A DNA stretch of 43,565 bases from Brevundimonas sp. UBA5866 (lineage in GTDB: Bacteria; Pseudomonadota; Alphaproteobacteria; Caulobacterales; Caulobacteraceae). Under the pieces are notes generated by a model, which was given only the letters and a program-made list of their open reading frames with translations, ran no database searches and was not told the origin of the DNA. Below, piece by piece: positions 7,449-15,996 of this stretch. The DNA lies in NCBI RefSeq assembly GCF_002432125.1, contig NZ_DJFS01000026.1:1-43565 (forward strand), written 5' to 3'. Each line of letters opens with the position of its first letter. Positions within the stretch are counted from its first letter, which is position 1. Made by a program: the position numbers and the translations under genes.

Positions 7449-8863
7449 TGCTCTGCACCCCCTTGTTGTGCGGCACCCGGTTCAAGGATCAGGAGGGTGC
7501 GGTTGCCGTCACGCAGATATTCCCTGGCGACTTGCTGGATCAGTTCGGGGGTGACGGCGGCGAAACCGGCCTCGACCTCGTTGAACTTGGCGGGATTGTC
7601 ATCGAACAGGGCGTAGGACGACAGGATTTCGGCAATGCCAAAGCGGGTTGCGCTGTCGATGTTGCTGTACAGCGAGGAGCGGATCTTGGTCTTGGCGCGC
7701 TGCAGCTCCTCTGCGGTAACCGGATTGTTCTGCAGATCGGCCACCACCTCATCGACCGCTGCGGTGATCTCGGCTTCGATCTTTGACGGGTCGTGGGTCA
7801 GGTTCACGATGAACTGCATCGGGCCGTTGTAGGTGAACTGGTTGCCCAGCATATTGATGCTGCCGCTGACACCACTGGTCAGTGATTTCTCACGCACCAG
7901 TTTGTTGTACAGGCGGCTGTCCGTGCCCTGCGCCATGATCTGGTTGATCAGGCCCATCGCGTACCATTCCGGCGTATTGCGTGCCGGGACATGCCAGCCA
8001 GCGGCCCATGCCGGACGTGGAGCCAGAGCGTCCTTGTGGACCACACGGCGCGGCTCGGTCTGGCGCGGTTCGGAGATGTCCGGCATCACCACCGGGGCCG
8101 TGGCCGGAATGGCACCGAAATACTGCTCGATCCAGCGGCGGGTCTGGGCCTCATCAAAGTCGCCCCCTACGAACAGAACAGAGTTGTTCGGACCATAGAA
8201 ACGATCGTGGAAGGTCTTGGCGTCCTCGACGGAGGCAGCCTGGATTTCTGCCAGCTCACCATAGAAATTGTGCGCGTTGTACCAGTTGGTATTCGCCGCC
8301 ATCGGCATCCACAGCCACGGATAGCCGCCGTAGGGCTGGTTCAGCACATTGACGCGGACTTCGTTGGAAACGACTTCCTGCTGGTTCTTCAGCACTTCCT
8401 CATTGATCACCGGACGGGCCATACGGTCGGCCTCGCCCCAGATCATGGCTTCCAGCGCGCCCGACGGCACAACCTGATAATAGTTGGTGTAGTCAAAGCG
8501 GGTGGAGCCGTTCATCGCCCCGCCCGAGTTGGTGACCAGATTGATGAACGCCCCCTTGGGCGCATTCTGCGAGCCCTGGAACAGCAGGTGCTCGAACAGG
8601 TGGGCAAAGCCCGTGCGATTCTGCGGCTCGATACGGAAGCCGATGCCATAATGCACCGCCACCGTGACGGTCGGTACACGGGCATCCTTCAGCAGGATGA
8701 CCTTCAGGCCGTTCGGAAGCTTGTAATAGACGGGGGCGACCTGGAAACCGGCATCGGCGGCAGCGGGCATCGCCGCCGGACTGCTGGCCAATGCGGCAGG
8801 AGACAGCGCCAGGCTGGCCAGTACGGCCGCTGCGCTGACCCCAAGAAGTTTGAGTCGTTTCAT
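7445..8863 (-). CDS. Secreted M16 family zinc peptidase
   Basis: This 472-residue partner carries the inverted zinc motif HLFEH at residues 88-92, with the third ligand probably Glu163 or Glu168 in QQEVVSNEVR. A signal peptide (KLLGVSAAAVLASLAL) predicts periplasmic location. M16 peptidases degrade small unfolded peptides inside a clamshell formed by two halves; here the second half is supplied by the overlapping inactive paralogue. The start is well supported by GGGAGGA four bases upstream. The two together match the common alphaproteobacterial two-gene M16 arrangement. Substrate unknown. Confidence 0.93.
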   Translation of the reverse strand: MKRLKLLGVSAAAVLASLALSPAALASSPAAMPAAADAGFQVAPVYYKLPNGLKVILLKDARVPTVTVAVHYGIGFRIEPQNRTGFAHLFEHLLFQGSQNAPKGAFINLVTNSGGAMNGSTRFDYTNYYQVVPSGALEAMIWGEADRMARPVINEEVLKNQQEVVSNEVRVNVLNQPYGGYPWLWMPMAANTNWYNAHNFYGELAEIQAASVEDAKTFHDRFYGPNNSVLFVGGDFDEAQTRRWIEQYFGAIPATAPVVMPDISEPRQTEPRRVVHKDALAPRPAWAAGWHVPARNTPEWYAMGLINQIMAQGTDSRLYNKLVREKSLTSGVSGSINMLGNQFTYNGPMQFIVNLTHDPSKIEAEITAAVDEVVADLQNNPVTAEELQRAKTKIRSSLYSNIDSATRFGIAEILSSYALFDDNPAKFNEVEAGFAAVTPELIQQVAREYLRDGNRTLLILEPGAAQQGGAEQ

Positions 8864-8988
8864 AAAGTCCTCCCGAACAGCTCGCGCTATTCAGTGTGAT
8901 GGAGTTTCACAGCCAAGTCAGCGAAACCTGGCGGTCACATTACATAAACACGATTTTGACAAGATGTGATCTTACGTTTCCGTTAGAA

Positions 8989-9039
8989 ATCAAAATATTG
9001 ATATTTATTGCCTTTTAAAAGCAAAGCTCAATATTTGAT
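8989..9039. repeat. Nested AT-rich inverted repeat between M16 operon and GDPD gene
   Basis: ATCAAAATATTGA at 8989-9001 and TCAATATTTGAT at 9028-9039 are inverted copies that differ by one A. Between them lies a second near-palindrome centred on CTTTTAAAAG with TTGC and GCAA flanks. The 210-base gap 8864-9073 is markedly AT-rich compared with the window and holds no gene. Confidence 0.65.
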
Positions 9040-9073
9040 TTTATCTTTGAGAACCCAGGGTCACAATTCCGCC

Positions 9074-10072
9074 ATGACACAGCCTGCCGTCATCGCCCAT
9101 CGCGGATGCAGTGGGGAGCGCCCCGAACATACGCGCAGCGCCTATGAGCGGGCGATCGATCAGGGGGCCGACTATATCGAGCCGGATCTGGTGATGAGCC
9201 GTGATGGCCATCTGGTGGTTCGCCACGAAAACGAGATCGGCGAGACCACCGACGTCGCCAACCATCCGCATTTCACAGACCGGCGCCGCAAACAGGTCAT
9301 CGACGGACGCACAGTCCAAGGCTGGTTCACCGAAGACTTTACTCTGGAAGAGCTGAAGTCCCTGCGCGCCCGCGAGCGCCTGCCGGAGCTACGCCCGCAA
9401 TCCGCGGGATTTGACGGTCAGGACACCATTCTGACCTTTGCCGAAGTGGTAGAGATCGCAAGGGCGGGTGCGGCACGCACAGGCCGGTCCATCGGCGTTG
9501 CCCCCGAGTTGAAGCACCCCTCGCACCTTGCCGCCGCGGGGTTGGATATCGAGGCCGCCTTCTTACGCGAAATACACCGTCTGGAACTGGCACAGGCCGG
9601 GCGCGAACTGATCGTGCAATGTTTCGAGGTCGGGCCATTGCAACGGCTTGCCGGCAGAACAAACGCCCTGCTGCTCCAGCTTATGGACACTGCAGGAGGC
9701 CCCATAGACCGCCCCGACATCACCTATGCCGATATGGCCACACCACAAGGGCTAGCGGACATTGCCCGTTACGCGGGGATGATCGGTGTCAACACGCGCA
9801 TGGTGGTGCCGTGGGACAATGCCGGCCACAGCATGGCGCCGACCTCCCTCGTTACCGATGCCCATGCCGCAGGTCTGGAGGTGGTTCTCTGGACCTTGCG
9901 GGCCGAGAACCATTTCCTTCCCGCAGAGAGACGCCGGGGCGACACGGCTGCCGCCCACGGCGATCTGGATGGCTATATCCGGGCACTCTACGCCCTGGGC
10001 GTCGATGCCGTATTCAGCGACTTTCCCGCCATAGCCGTACAGGCGCGAGCCTCTCAGTCCGCCTGGAATTGA
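9074..10072 (+). CDS. Glycerophosphodiester phosphodiesterase family protein
   Basis: This 332-residue GDPD-type TIM-barrel phosphodiesterase releases glycerol 3-phosphate from glycerophosphodiesters. N-terminal catalytic blocks are visible: AHRGCSGERPEHT with His9, EPDLVMSRDG with the Glu-x-Asp metal pair, and VVRHE. The C-terminal DAVFSDFP block is also present. There is no signal peptide, unlike periplasmic GlpQ, so a cytoplasmic UgpQ-like role is likelier. The ATG at 9074 is supported by homology to the usual start but has no good ribosome binding site; a TTG at 9047 is an alternative. The gene's end overlaps the converging ABC exporter by 19 bases. Confidence 0.88.
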   Translation: MTQPAVIAHRGCSGERPEHTRSAYERAIDQGADYIEPDLVMSRDGHLVVRHENEIGETTDVANHPHFTDRRRKQVIDGRTVQGWFTEDFTLEELKSLRARERLPELRPQSAGFDGQDTILTFAEVVEIARAGAARTGRSIGVAPELKHPSHLAAAGLDIEAAFLREIHRLELAQAGRELIVQCFEVGPLQRLAGRTNALLLQLMDTAGGPIDRPDITYADMATPQGLADIARYAGMIGVNTRMVVPWDNAGHSMAPTSLVTDAHAAGLEVVLWTLRAENHFLPAERRRGDTAAAHGDLDGYIRALYALGVDAVFSDFPAIAVQARASQSAWN

Positions 10073-11898
10073 AGCTTGGCCAGACGGGCATACAGGCCGC
10101 CCTTGGCGATGAGCTGGGCATGGGTGCCCTCCTCCACCACCTGACCGCTGTCGATCACCACAATGCGGTCGGCCCGCAGGACGGTGGCCAGACGGTGGGC
10201 GATAACCAATGTGGTCCGCGCCTCCATTGCCTGATCCAGTGCCGCCTGCACCAGTCGCTCGTTCTCGGCATCCAGTGCACTGGTCGCTTCGTCCAGTAGC
10301 AGGATCGGCGCATCGCGCACCAACGCACGGGCAATCGCCAGACGTTGGCGCTGGCCACCGGACAGGCTCTTGGCTCGCTCGCCAAGCGGTGTTTCAAAAC
10401 CCTGTGGCAGCGCCTCGATAAAGCCCAGCGCCTGCGCTTCGCGCGCCGCATTGCGGGCATCGTCCAGCGAAGCATCGGCACGACCGAAGCGGATGTTTTC
10501 CAGCGGCGAGCCCGAGAACAGCGGCGCTTCCTGCGAAACCCACGCATAGCGGCTGCGCACCTCGACAGGATCGGCATTGCGCACGTCCACGCCATCGACC
10601 GTCACCACGCCTGCCTGCGGATCATAGAAGCGCAGCAGCAGCCGGAAGACGGTAGACTTGCCCGCACCGGAAGGGCCCACCAGAGCCACCGTCTCGCCCG
10701 GGCGCACCGTCAGGCTGAAGCCCTTCAGCGCCGTCAGATCAGGCCGGCCCGGATAGGCAAAGTCCACACCCGACATGGAGATTTCGCCACGCGGCGGAGA
10801 AGGCAGGGCCAAAGGCACCTGCGGTGCGGCGATGGAAGCCTCGGCACGCATCAGCTCGTCGATACGCTCCATAGCCCCCGCGGCTTTCTGCACATCGCCC
10901 CAGCTTTCACCCAGAGCCCCCACCGCACCGGCGGCGAACACCGACAGAAGCACGAACTGCAACAGCGACCCAGGCGTCATATTGCCCGCCACCACGTCCT
11001 GAGCCCCCAGCCAAAGCACCAGTGACACACCGCCGAACATCACGGTGATGATCATCGCCGTCATGACCGCACGGGCGCGCATGCGCAGGAGCGAAGCCGC
11101 AAACGCGTCTTCTACCGCCTCGGCAAAACGGGCCGTCGCGCTCTTTTCGCGGCCAAAGGCCTGAACAGTTTCCAGGGCGTCCACGCTTTCACCGGCAAAG
11201 CCCACGGCACCGGCAAAACGGTCCTGGGAGCGGACGGTCAGCTTGCGCACCTGACGACCGAAGACAAACAGCGGCACAATCAGGACCGGAACGATCAACA
11301 GCACCAGACCCGTCAGCTTCGGGCTGACGAAGAACAGAAGAATGGTCGCCCCGATGAGCGTCAGGAAGTTACGCAGCGCATAGCTGACCGAAGTCGTCAG
11401 CAGGGTATCGACCAGCTGGATATCGGTCGTCAGTCGGGACAGCACCTCGCCCGTACGGATATGGGCAAAGAAAACCGGGTCCAGCGTCAGAATGCGCCCG
11501 AACAGGCCCTGACGCAGATCTGCGATCACACGCTCGCCGGTTTTGGTGACGAAATAGTACCTGAGCGCCGTAACCAGCCCCAGCACCACCGCATTCACCG
11601 CCAGCAGGCTGAACCAGAAATTCAGTTGCGCACCGCCCTGATCGAAACCACGGTCGATTGCACCACGCGCCGTCGCGGTCAGCGCCAGCGAGGCGACGGT
11701 CGAAAAGACAAGGAACAGCGCAGACAGGGCCGCATGCCCCTTGTGCCGCGCCAGATAGGGCAGCAGCCGACCCAGCGCGCGCACATTTTTGCTGCGCTCG
11801 CGTTTGCCTGAGGCTTCGGACATCTGTTCTGCAAGCTGTGCCCCTGCGCCAGGGCGGCCTTGGGCCTGATATTCTTGACGCGCATCGGTATGAGTCAT
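10054..11898 (-). CDS. ABC exporter, fused permease and ATPase (MsbA/BmrA type)
   Basis: This 614-residue half-transporter should homodimerise in the inner membrane and export a lipid or drug. After a polar N-terminal tail of about 45 residues, six transmembrane helices form an ABC_membrane domain with the RTGEVLSRLTTD segment. The nucleotide-binding domain has Walker A (GPSGAGKST), Q loop (VSQEAPLFSGS), signature (LSGGQRQR), Walker B (PILLLDEATSALD) and H loop (IAHRLATV), all intact. The substrate cannot be read from sequence. It is convergent with the GDPD gene and overlaps its last 19 bases, and is divergent from rpmE. Confidence 0.93.
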   Translation of the reverse strand: MTHTDARQEYQAQGRPGAGAQLAEQMSEASGKRERSKNVRALGRLLPYLARHKGHAALSALFLVFSTVASLALTATARGAIDRGFDQGGAQLNFWFSLLAVNAVVLGLVTALRYYFVTKTGERVIADLRQGLFGRILTLDPVFFAHIRTGEVLSRLTTDIQLVDTLLTTSVSYALRNFLTLIGATILLFFVSPKLTGLVLLIVPVLIVPLFVFGRQVRKLTVRSQDRFAGAVGFAGESVDALETVQAFGREKSATARFAEAVEDAFAASLLRMRARAVMTAMIITVMFGGVSLVLWLGAQDVVAGNMTPGSLLQFVLLSVFAAGAVGALGESWGDVQKAAGAMERIDELMRAEASIAAPQVPLALPSPPRGEISMSGVDFAYPGRPDLTALKGFSLTVRPGETVALVGPSGAGKSTVFRLLLRFYDPQAGVVTVDGVDVRNADPVEVRSRYAWVSQEAPLFSGSPLENIRFGRADASLDDARNAAREAQALGFIEALPQGFETPLGERAKSLSGGQRQRLAIARALVRDAPILLLDEATSALDAENERLVQAALDQAMEARTTLVIAHRLATVLRADRIVVIDSGQVVEEGTHAQLIAKGGLYARLAKLQFQAD

Positions 11899-12032
11899 GC
11901 GCTAGCTCTTGCCCCGTAAAGCCCCTCGGTGTAAACGCCCGACCTCGCTCCCACCGTCAGACGCGGTGGGATTCTCAAATTTAAGCGCAGTGACGGTCGG
12001 AATCGTCGTCGCGCAGAGACGGAATTAACACG

Positions 12033-12257
12033 ATGAAAGCCGACACCCATCCGGATTACCACTTCATCACTGTCGTGATGACCGATGGCACCACCTATCA
12101 GACCCGTTCGACCTACGGCAAAGAAGGTGACACTCTGAACCTGGATATCGACCCGACCTCGCACCCGGCCTGGACCGGCGGCAACGCCCAGCTGATGGAC
12201 CGTGGCGGTCGCGTGTCGCGCTTCAACGGCAAGTTCGGCGGCTTCCTCAAGAAGTAA
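12033..12257 (+). CDS. rpmE: 50S ribosomal protein L31
   Basis: This 74-residue ribosomal protein matches the alphaproteobacterial L31 form, with HPDYHFITVVMTDGT at the N-terminus and the DIDPTSHPAWTGG block. It has no cysteines and so belongs to the zinc-free form. It is monocistronic, with its own strong terminator directly downstream. The upstream ABC exporter is divergent. Strong codon bias fits high expression. Confidence 0.97.
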   Translation: MKADTHPDYHFITVVMTDGTTYQTRSTYGKEGDTLNLDIDPTSHPAWTGGNAQLMDRGGRVSRFNGKFGGFLKK

Positions 12258-12281
12258 GCCTTCCGTCTTCCGGACAAAATC

Positions 12282-12312
12282 GGGCGTCGTTCCTCGGAAC
12301 GGCGCCCTTTTT
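12282..12312 (+). terminator. Hairpin terminator of rpmE
   Basis: GGGCG-CGTTCC pairs with GGAACG-CGCCC around a tight loop, with one unpaired base on each side, followed by TTTTTG. Confidence 0.8.
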
Positions 12313-12405
12313 GTTTGGCGGGAACATCGCTAATCACAAGGCGTTCATTTTCTTCCTCTAGTATAACGCTGGAGGGCAGTTAGAGTCGGCTGAAACGGAA
12401 CAGAT

Positions 12406-13959
12406 ATGAATCGTCGGGAACTGGGCTTTGGCGTTGCTTCGGCATCCTTGGCCCTGAGTGCAGGTAACCACGCTTTCGCTCAAAGCGAAGGAGCATCGGC
12501 TCCTGTGCCGGAGCAGCTCCAAGCGCAGATCGGCCGCCTGCCGCAGGCCATTCAGGCTGATGTCCGCAAAGTCTATGAACAGACGGGCGGTCGTCCCATC
12601 TGGAACGAGCAGAACCTGCGCGCCCTTCAGGAAGTGGCCGGTCGCTCCGACCGCCACGCCATCCACGCGGGTGACTATTTCGACTTCGTCGGCCTGGCCG
12701 CAGATAAACAGTCGGCAGAGGTCAAGGCCACGGCTTCCGCCCTCTCCTACGCCAAAATCCTGGCCCACGGTCGCGTCAAACCAGAAGACGTCGAAGAACT
12801 GTGGGAGATGCAGAAAAACTCCGTCGATGTCGCCCAGGGTCTGGTCGATGCGGTTCGTGGCAACAAGCTGTCGGACTGGTTCGACGGCCTGCCCCCGCAG
12901 GACATCGGCTATACCAATCTTTCGGCCGGATACATCCGCTATCGCCGCATTGCCCGTGATGGCGGCTGGCCTGCCTTTGCCCAGGGCGCACAGATCGAGC
13001 CGGGCAGCAGCGATCCGCGCGTGCCCGCTCTGGTCAAACGCCTCGCGGCCGAAGGCGATATGAGCGCCGCCGCCGCCAATGCGCACGGCAGCTCGACCGT
13101 CTATAGCGAAGCCGTCCAGCGTGCCGTGCGCAGCTTCCAGGCCCGCCACGGTCTGGGCGTCGATGGCCGCGTCGGACCGGCGACCCAGCGCTCTCTGGGG
13201 GCCTCTGCCGAGGATCGCGCCCGTCAGATCGCCCTGAACCTGGAACGCCGTCGCTGGCTGAAGCGTGAACTGCAGTCCGAACGGATCGAGGTGAACACCG
13301 CCGCAGCCATCATGGTCTATTGGAAAGACAACCAGCCGGTTCACTCGAACCGCGTTGTTGTCGGCTCCCTTGAAAACCAGACGCCCAGCCTTGAACGCCC
13401 GTTCGCCTCGGTCGTGGCCAATCCGCCGTGGACTGTACCGATGGGCATTGCCCGCCGTGAGATCCTGCCAAAGGGGCCGGGCTATCTCGCCGCCAACGAC
13501 ATGTACATCAACGACAACGGCTGGGTCGTGCAACGCGCCGGTCCGAAGTCGTCGCTGGGCTATGTGAAGTTCGAACTGCGCGACAGCTACGCCATCTTCC
13601 TGCACGACACCCCGAACAAGGGGGCCTTCAACCTGTCGATGCGCCAGCGCAGCCACGGCTGTGTCCGCGTTCACAATGCGGTTGAGTTCGCCCGACTGCT
13701 GCTGTCGCCGGATCCGACCAAACTGGCCGCCTTTGATACCGCACAGGCCGATCGCTCCACGACCCGCGTACAGACGGGCCGCCCCATCGGCGTGCGACTG
13801 CTGTACTGGACGGCCTTTGTGGACGGTCAGGGTCGCGTTGCCTTCCGTGAGGATTCCTATCGCCGCGACGCCAAGCTGGCGCGGGCTATGGGCATCGACG
13901 TCAACCTGCCTACGGTTGTCAGCGAAGCGCCAAAGGACAAGGACGACGATTGGATCTAA
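12406..13959 (+). CDS. L,D-transpeptidase, YcbB/LdtD type
   Basis: This 517-residue periplasmic enzyme should make 3-3 crosslinks in peptidoglycan. Domains in order: N-terminal signal, a YcbB-like scaffold domain to about residue 215, a peptidoglycan-binding domain about 225-275 (VQRAVRSFQARHGLGVDGRV), and a YkuD catalytic domain about 300-470. The catalytic motif is SHGCVRVHN with His417 and Cys419, and an upstream HDTP. The signal has a twin arginine (MNRRELGFG) before a weak hydrophobic core ending in HAFA, so Tat export is possible. A C-terminal Asp/Lys-rich tail follows the domain. The gene is monocistronic between two terminators. Confidence 0.93.
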   Translation: MNRRELGFGVASASLALSAGNHAFAQSEGASAPVPEQLQAQIGRLPQAIQADVRKVYEQTGGRPIWNEQNLRALQEVAGRSDRHAIHAGDYFDFVGLAADKQSAEVKATASALSYAKILAHGRVKPEDVEELWEMQKNSVDVAQGLVDAVRGNKLSDWFDGLPPQDIGYTNLSAGYIRYRRIARDGGWPAFAQGAQIEPGSSDPRVPALVKRLAAEGDMSAAAANAHGSSTVYSEAVQRAVRSFQARHGLGVDGRVGPATQRSLGASAEDRARQIALNLERRRWLKRELQSERIEVNTAAAIMVYWKDNQPVHSNRVVVGSLENQTPSLERPFASVVANPPWTVPMGIARREILPKGPGYLAANDMYINDNGWVVQRAGPKSSLGYVKFELRDSYAIFLHDTPNKGAFNLSMRQRSHGCVRVHNAVEFARLLLSPDPTKLAAFDTAQADRSTTRVQTGRPIGVRLLYWTAFVDGQGRVAFREDSYRRDAKLARAMGIDVNLPTVVSEAPKDKDDDWI

Positions 13960-13982
13960 GGCTTTGCCCGACCGGACAAACG

Positions 13983-14019
13983 AAAAGGCGGCGGATACTT
14001 CCGCCGCCTTTCTGTTTTT
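13983..14019. terminator. Bidirectional terminator between L,D-transpeptidase and rcdA
   Basis: GGCGGCGG and CCGCCGCC form an eight-pair stem with a six-base loop. It is followed by TTTCTGTTTTT on the plus strand and, on the minus strand, by TTTT. Confidence 0.75.
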
Positions 14020-14028
14020 CCGATCCGG

Positions 14029-14538
14029 TCAACCGAAGGCTGCGCGCAGCCGCTCCATCTGGTCCAGCACGCCGTTGACCGGCGTCTCTTCCTCGATCGT
14101 GACGTACATCTTCTGGTCCAGATAATAGACCCGGTCATATAGGCGCTCTGCCCGCAGGATCGCCTCGACCAAGGCGATAGGCAGATCGGCAGGCAGCGGC
14201 TCGGACACAGGCGAGCGTTCAGCCAGGCGGTAGCGCGGCTCGAACGCCACCGTGGCATCAATATTGCGCTCGTTGATGGCCCGCTGCACCAGCAACCAGG
14301 ATGCGATCTGCATCAGTCGCGTCGTCAGCTTCATGCTCTCGCTGGCGTACACCAGACTGGCCGAGCGTGACAGCAGGCGCGATTCCATACGACCGTCACC
14401 GTCCAGATAGGCCGCCGTTTCTTCGACAAGCTCTATTCCCTCGCGGAACAACCGCTGGAAAAGCTCCGAGCCGGTAAATTTTAGCGCCTCGGCCGAACGG
14501 TCGACCTCGGCCCATTGCTGATCATTGATCAGGTTCAC
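14029..14538 (-). CDS. rcdA: RcdA-type protease adaptor (DUF1465)
   Basis: This 169-residue protein belongs to the DUF1465 family, whose studied member is RcdA of Caulobacter. RcdA works with CpdR and ClpXP in an adaptor hierarchy that delivers the master regulator CtrA and other substrates for cell-cycle-timed proteolysis. The characteristic core is visible: GIELVEETAAYLDGDGR, then SLVYASESMKLTTRLMQIAS and LLVQRAINE, the expected helical bundle. The C-terminal about 30 residues, disordered and substrate-binding in Caulobacter RcdA, are shorter and less charged here. The start is a GTG at 14538 behind GGTGGG. Adjacent DUF1192 and, 2.3 kb away, trcR make this a cell-cycle-rich neighbourhood. 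The family is well supported; the function is by homology. Confidence 0.85.
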   Translation of the reverse strand: MNLINDQQWAEVDRSAEALKFTGSELFQRLFREGIELVEETAAYLDGDGRMESRLLSRSASLVYASESMKLTTRLMQIASWLLVQRAINERNIDATVAFEPRYRLAERSPVSEPLPADLPIALVEAILRAERLYDRVYYLDQKMYVTIEEETPVNGVLDQMERLRAAFG

Positions 14539-14651
14539 GTCTGCCCACCCCTGATGACGAAACCGGACGCTTGTTTAGCGTACTGCTACGCTTGATGACA
14601 GCACTGTTATTCCAATCGTCCACCGACTTGAAAGCCGGCACAACCAGCGGG

Positions 14652-14852
14652 TTAGAATTTGAACAGGGCATCGGCAGCACTGCGCTGCGAGGACTTAGCC
14701 TCGATGGCCGCCTTTACACGCACTATTTCGCCTTCCAGCGTTTCGATACGGGCCTTCAGGTCCGCCACCGAATATCCGTCCAGATCTTCGCGCACCAAGC
14801 CATGCAGATTGTCGCCAAGACTTTGACGCGGCTCTAGATCTTCAAAAGACAT
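14652..14852 (-). CDS. DUF1192 small protein
   Basis: This 66-residue protein shows the DUF1192 pattern: a conserved LDGYSVADLKARIETLEGEI segment forming a single coiled-coil helix, then a basic/serine tail ending AADALFKF. A perfect GGGAGG lies five bases before the ATG. DUF1192 genes commonly sit beside DUF1465 and a quinone oxidoreductase gene in alphaproteobacteria, as here. Function unknown; the length and single helix suggest a binding or scaffold role, which is inference. Confidence 0.85.
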   Translation of the reverse strand: MSFEDLEPRQSLGDNLHGLVREDLDGYSVADLKARIETLEGEIVRVKAAIEAKSSQRSAADALFKF

Positions 14853-14968
14853 TTCTGCCTCCCTCGACCGGATGGAACACTGGAATATCGGATACGGATA
14901 TGGCCGACATTCTCCTGACTGGGTAGAAGACGCCTTAATCCGTGTTTTTGCAAGTTCAGGAGGCGACA

Positions 14969-15940
14969 GTGCGCGTCATAGAAATCGCCGGAGGCAAGGG
15001 CCCGGCCTCCTCACTCACCCTGGCCGAACGTCCTGTGCCTCAGGTCGGGCCGGGTGAAATCCTGATCCGTGTCAGGGCCTGTGGCGTCAATCGTCCCGAT
15101 ATCGTCCAGCGCGAGGGTCGCTATCCGCCACCCCCGGGCGCATCGGACATACTGGGCTTGGAAGTCGCCGGTGAAGTCGAAGCGATTGGCGAAGGGGTGA
15201 CGCGCTGGACAAAGGGTGACCGCGTCTGCGCCCTGCTGGGCGGAGGTGGCTATGCGGAGTACGCCGTCGTGGATGCCGACATCGCCCTGCCCATCCCTGC
15301 CGGTCTTGATTTCGAGCAGGCCGCAGCCCTGCCCGAGACCGCATTCACCGTCTTCACCAATGTTTTCGAGGGCGGTGCCCTGAAGGCGGGCGAGACACTG
15401 CTTGTCCACGGTGCCACCAGCGGTATCGGCGTCATGGCCATCCAGATGGCCAAGGCCGCAGGCGCCCGCGTTATCGCGACCAGCCGCACCAAGGCCAAGG
15501 CCGACGCGGCCCGCACACTGGGCGCAGACATCAGTCTGGACGCTTCATCCCAGGATCTGTCGGCCGAGATCAAGGCTGCCGGCGGGGCCGATGTGGTTCT
15601 TGATATGGTTGGCGCGGCCTATGCCGATCTGAACCTGAAGGCCCTGAACAACTTTGGCCGATGGGTCATCATCGCCAGCCTGACAGGGACAAAAGCCGAA
15701 TTGGATCTCCAGCGCATCATGCTGAAGCGTTTGGTGATCACAGGCTCGACCCTGCGCAGCCGCCCGAATGCCGAAAAGGCGCGTCTGGCCGGAGAAATCG
15801 AAAAGACGGTTTGGCCGTGGGTCGAGTCCGGAAGGATCGTGCCTCAGATCCATGCCCGCTTCCCGCTGGCAGAAGCAGGCCGCGCACACGAGGCGCTGGA
15901 GGGCGGCGATCACATCGGCAAGATTGTGCTGATCCCATAA
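14969..15940 (+). CDS. NAD(P)H quinone oxidoreductase, PIG3/QOR type
   Basis: This 323-residue zinc-independent medium-chain dehydrogenase should transfer electrons from NADPH to quinones or enals. The N-terminal catalytic domain contains VRACGVNRPDIVQREGRYP, typical of the TP53I3/PIG3 group, and the Rossmann domain has VHGATSGIGVMA followed by SRTKAKADAA for the NADPH phosphate. It lacks the zinc ligands of alcohol dehydrogenases. The GTG at 14969 is chosen because CAGGAGG lies five bases before it; an ATG at 14942 upstream has no site. It diverges from DUF1192 and converges with the secreted crystallin-like protein. Confidence 0.92.
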   Translation: MRVIEIAGGKGPASSLTLAERPVPQVGPGEILIRVRACGVNRPDIVQREGRYPPPPGASDILGLEVAGEVEAIGEGVTRWTKGDRVCALLGGGGYAEYAVVDADIALPIPAGLDFEQAAALPETAFTVFTNVFEGGALKAGETLLVHGATSGIGVMAIQMAKAAGARVIATSRTKAKADAARTLGADISLDASSQDLSAEIKAAGGADVVLDMVGAAYADLNLKALNNFGRWVIIASLTGTKAELDLQRIMLKRLVITGSTLRSRPNAEKARLAGEIEKTVWPWVESGRIVPQIHARFPLAEAGRAHEALEGGDHIGKIVLIP

Positions 15941-15975
15941 AAAAAGCGGGAACAGGGCTGCCCCCCTGTTCCCGC
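15938..15975 (-). terminator. Hairpin terminator of the CVNH/crystallin gene
   Basis: GCGGGAACAGGG and CCCTGTTCCCGC form a 12-pair stem with a six-base loop. Eight A's on its plus-strand left side give a T run on the minus strand, so it terminates the minus-strand gene. Confidence 0.85.
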
Positions 15976-15996
15976 CTTCACAGGCATCACAGCGTA

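Noticed and set aside
12358..13674. 438-codon minus-strand open frame opposite the L,D-transpeptidase
   Set aside because: Shadow frame caused by codon bias; low-complexity Gly/Asp/Val composition and no recognisable domain, while the plus strand has a full enzyme.
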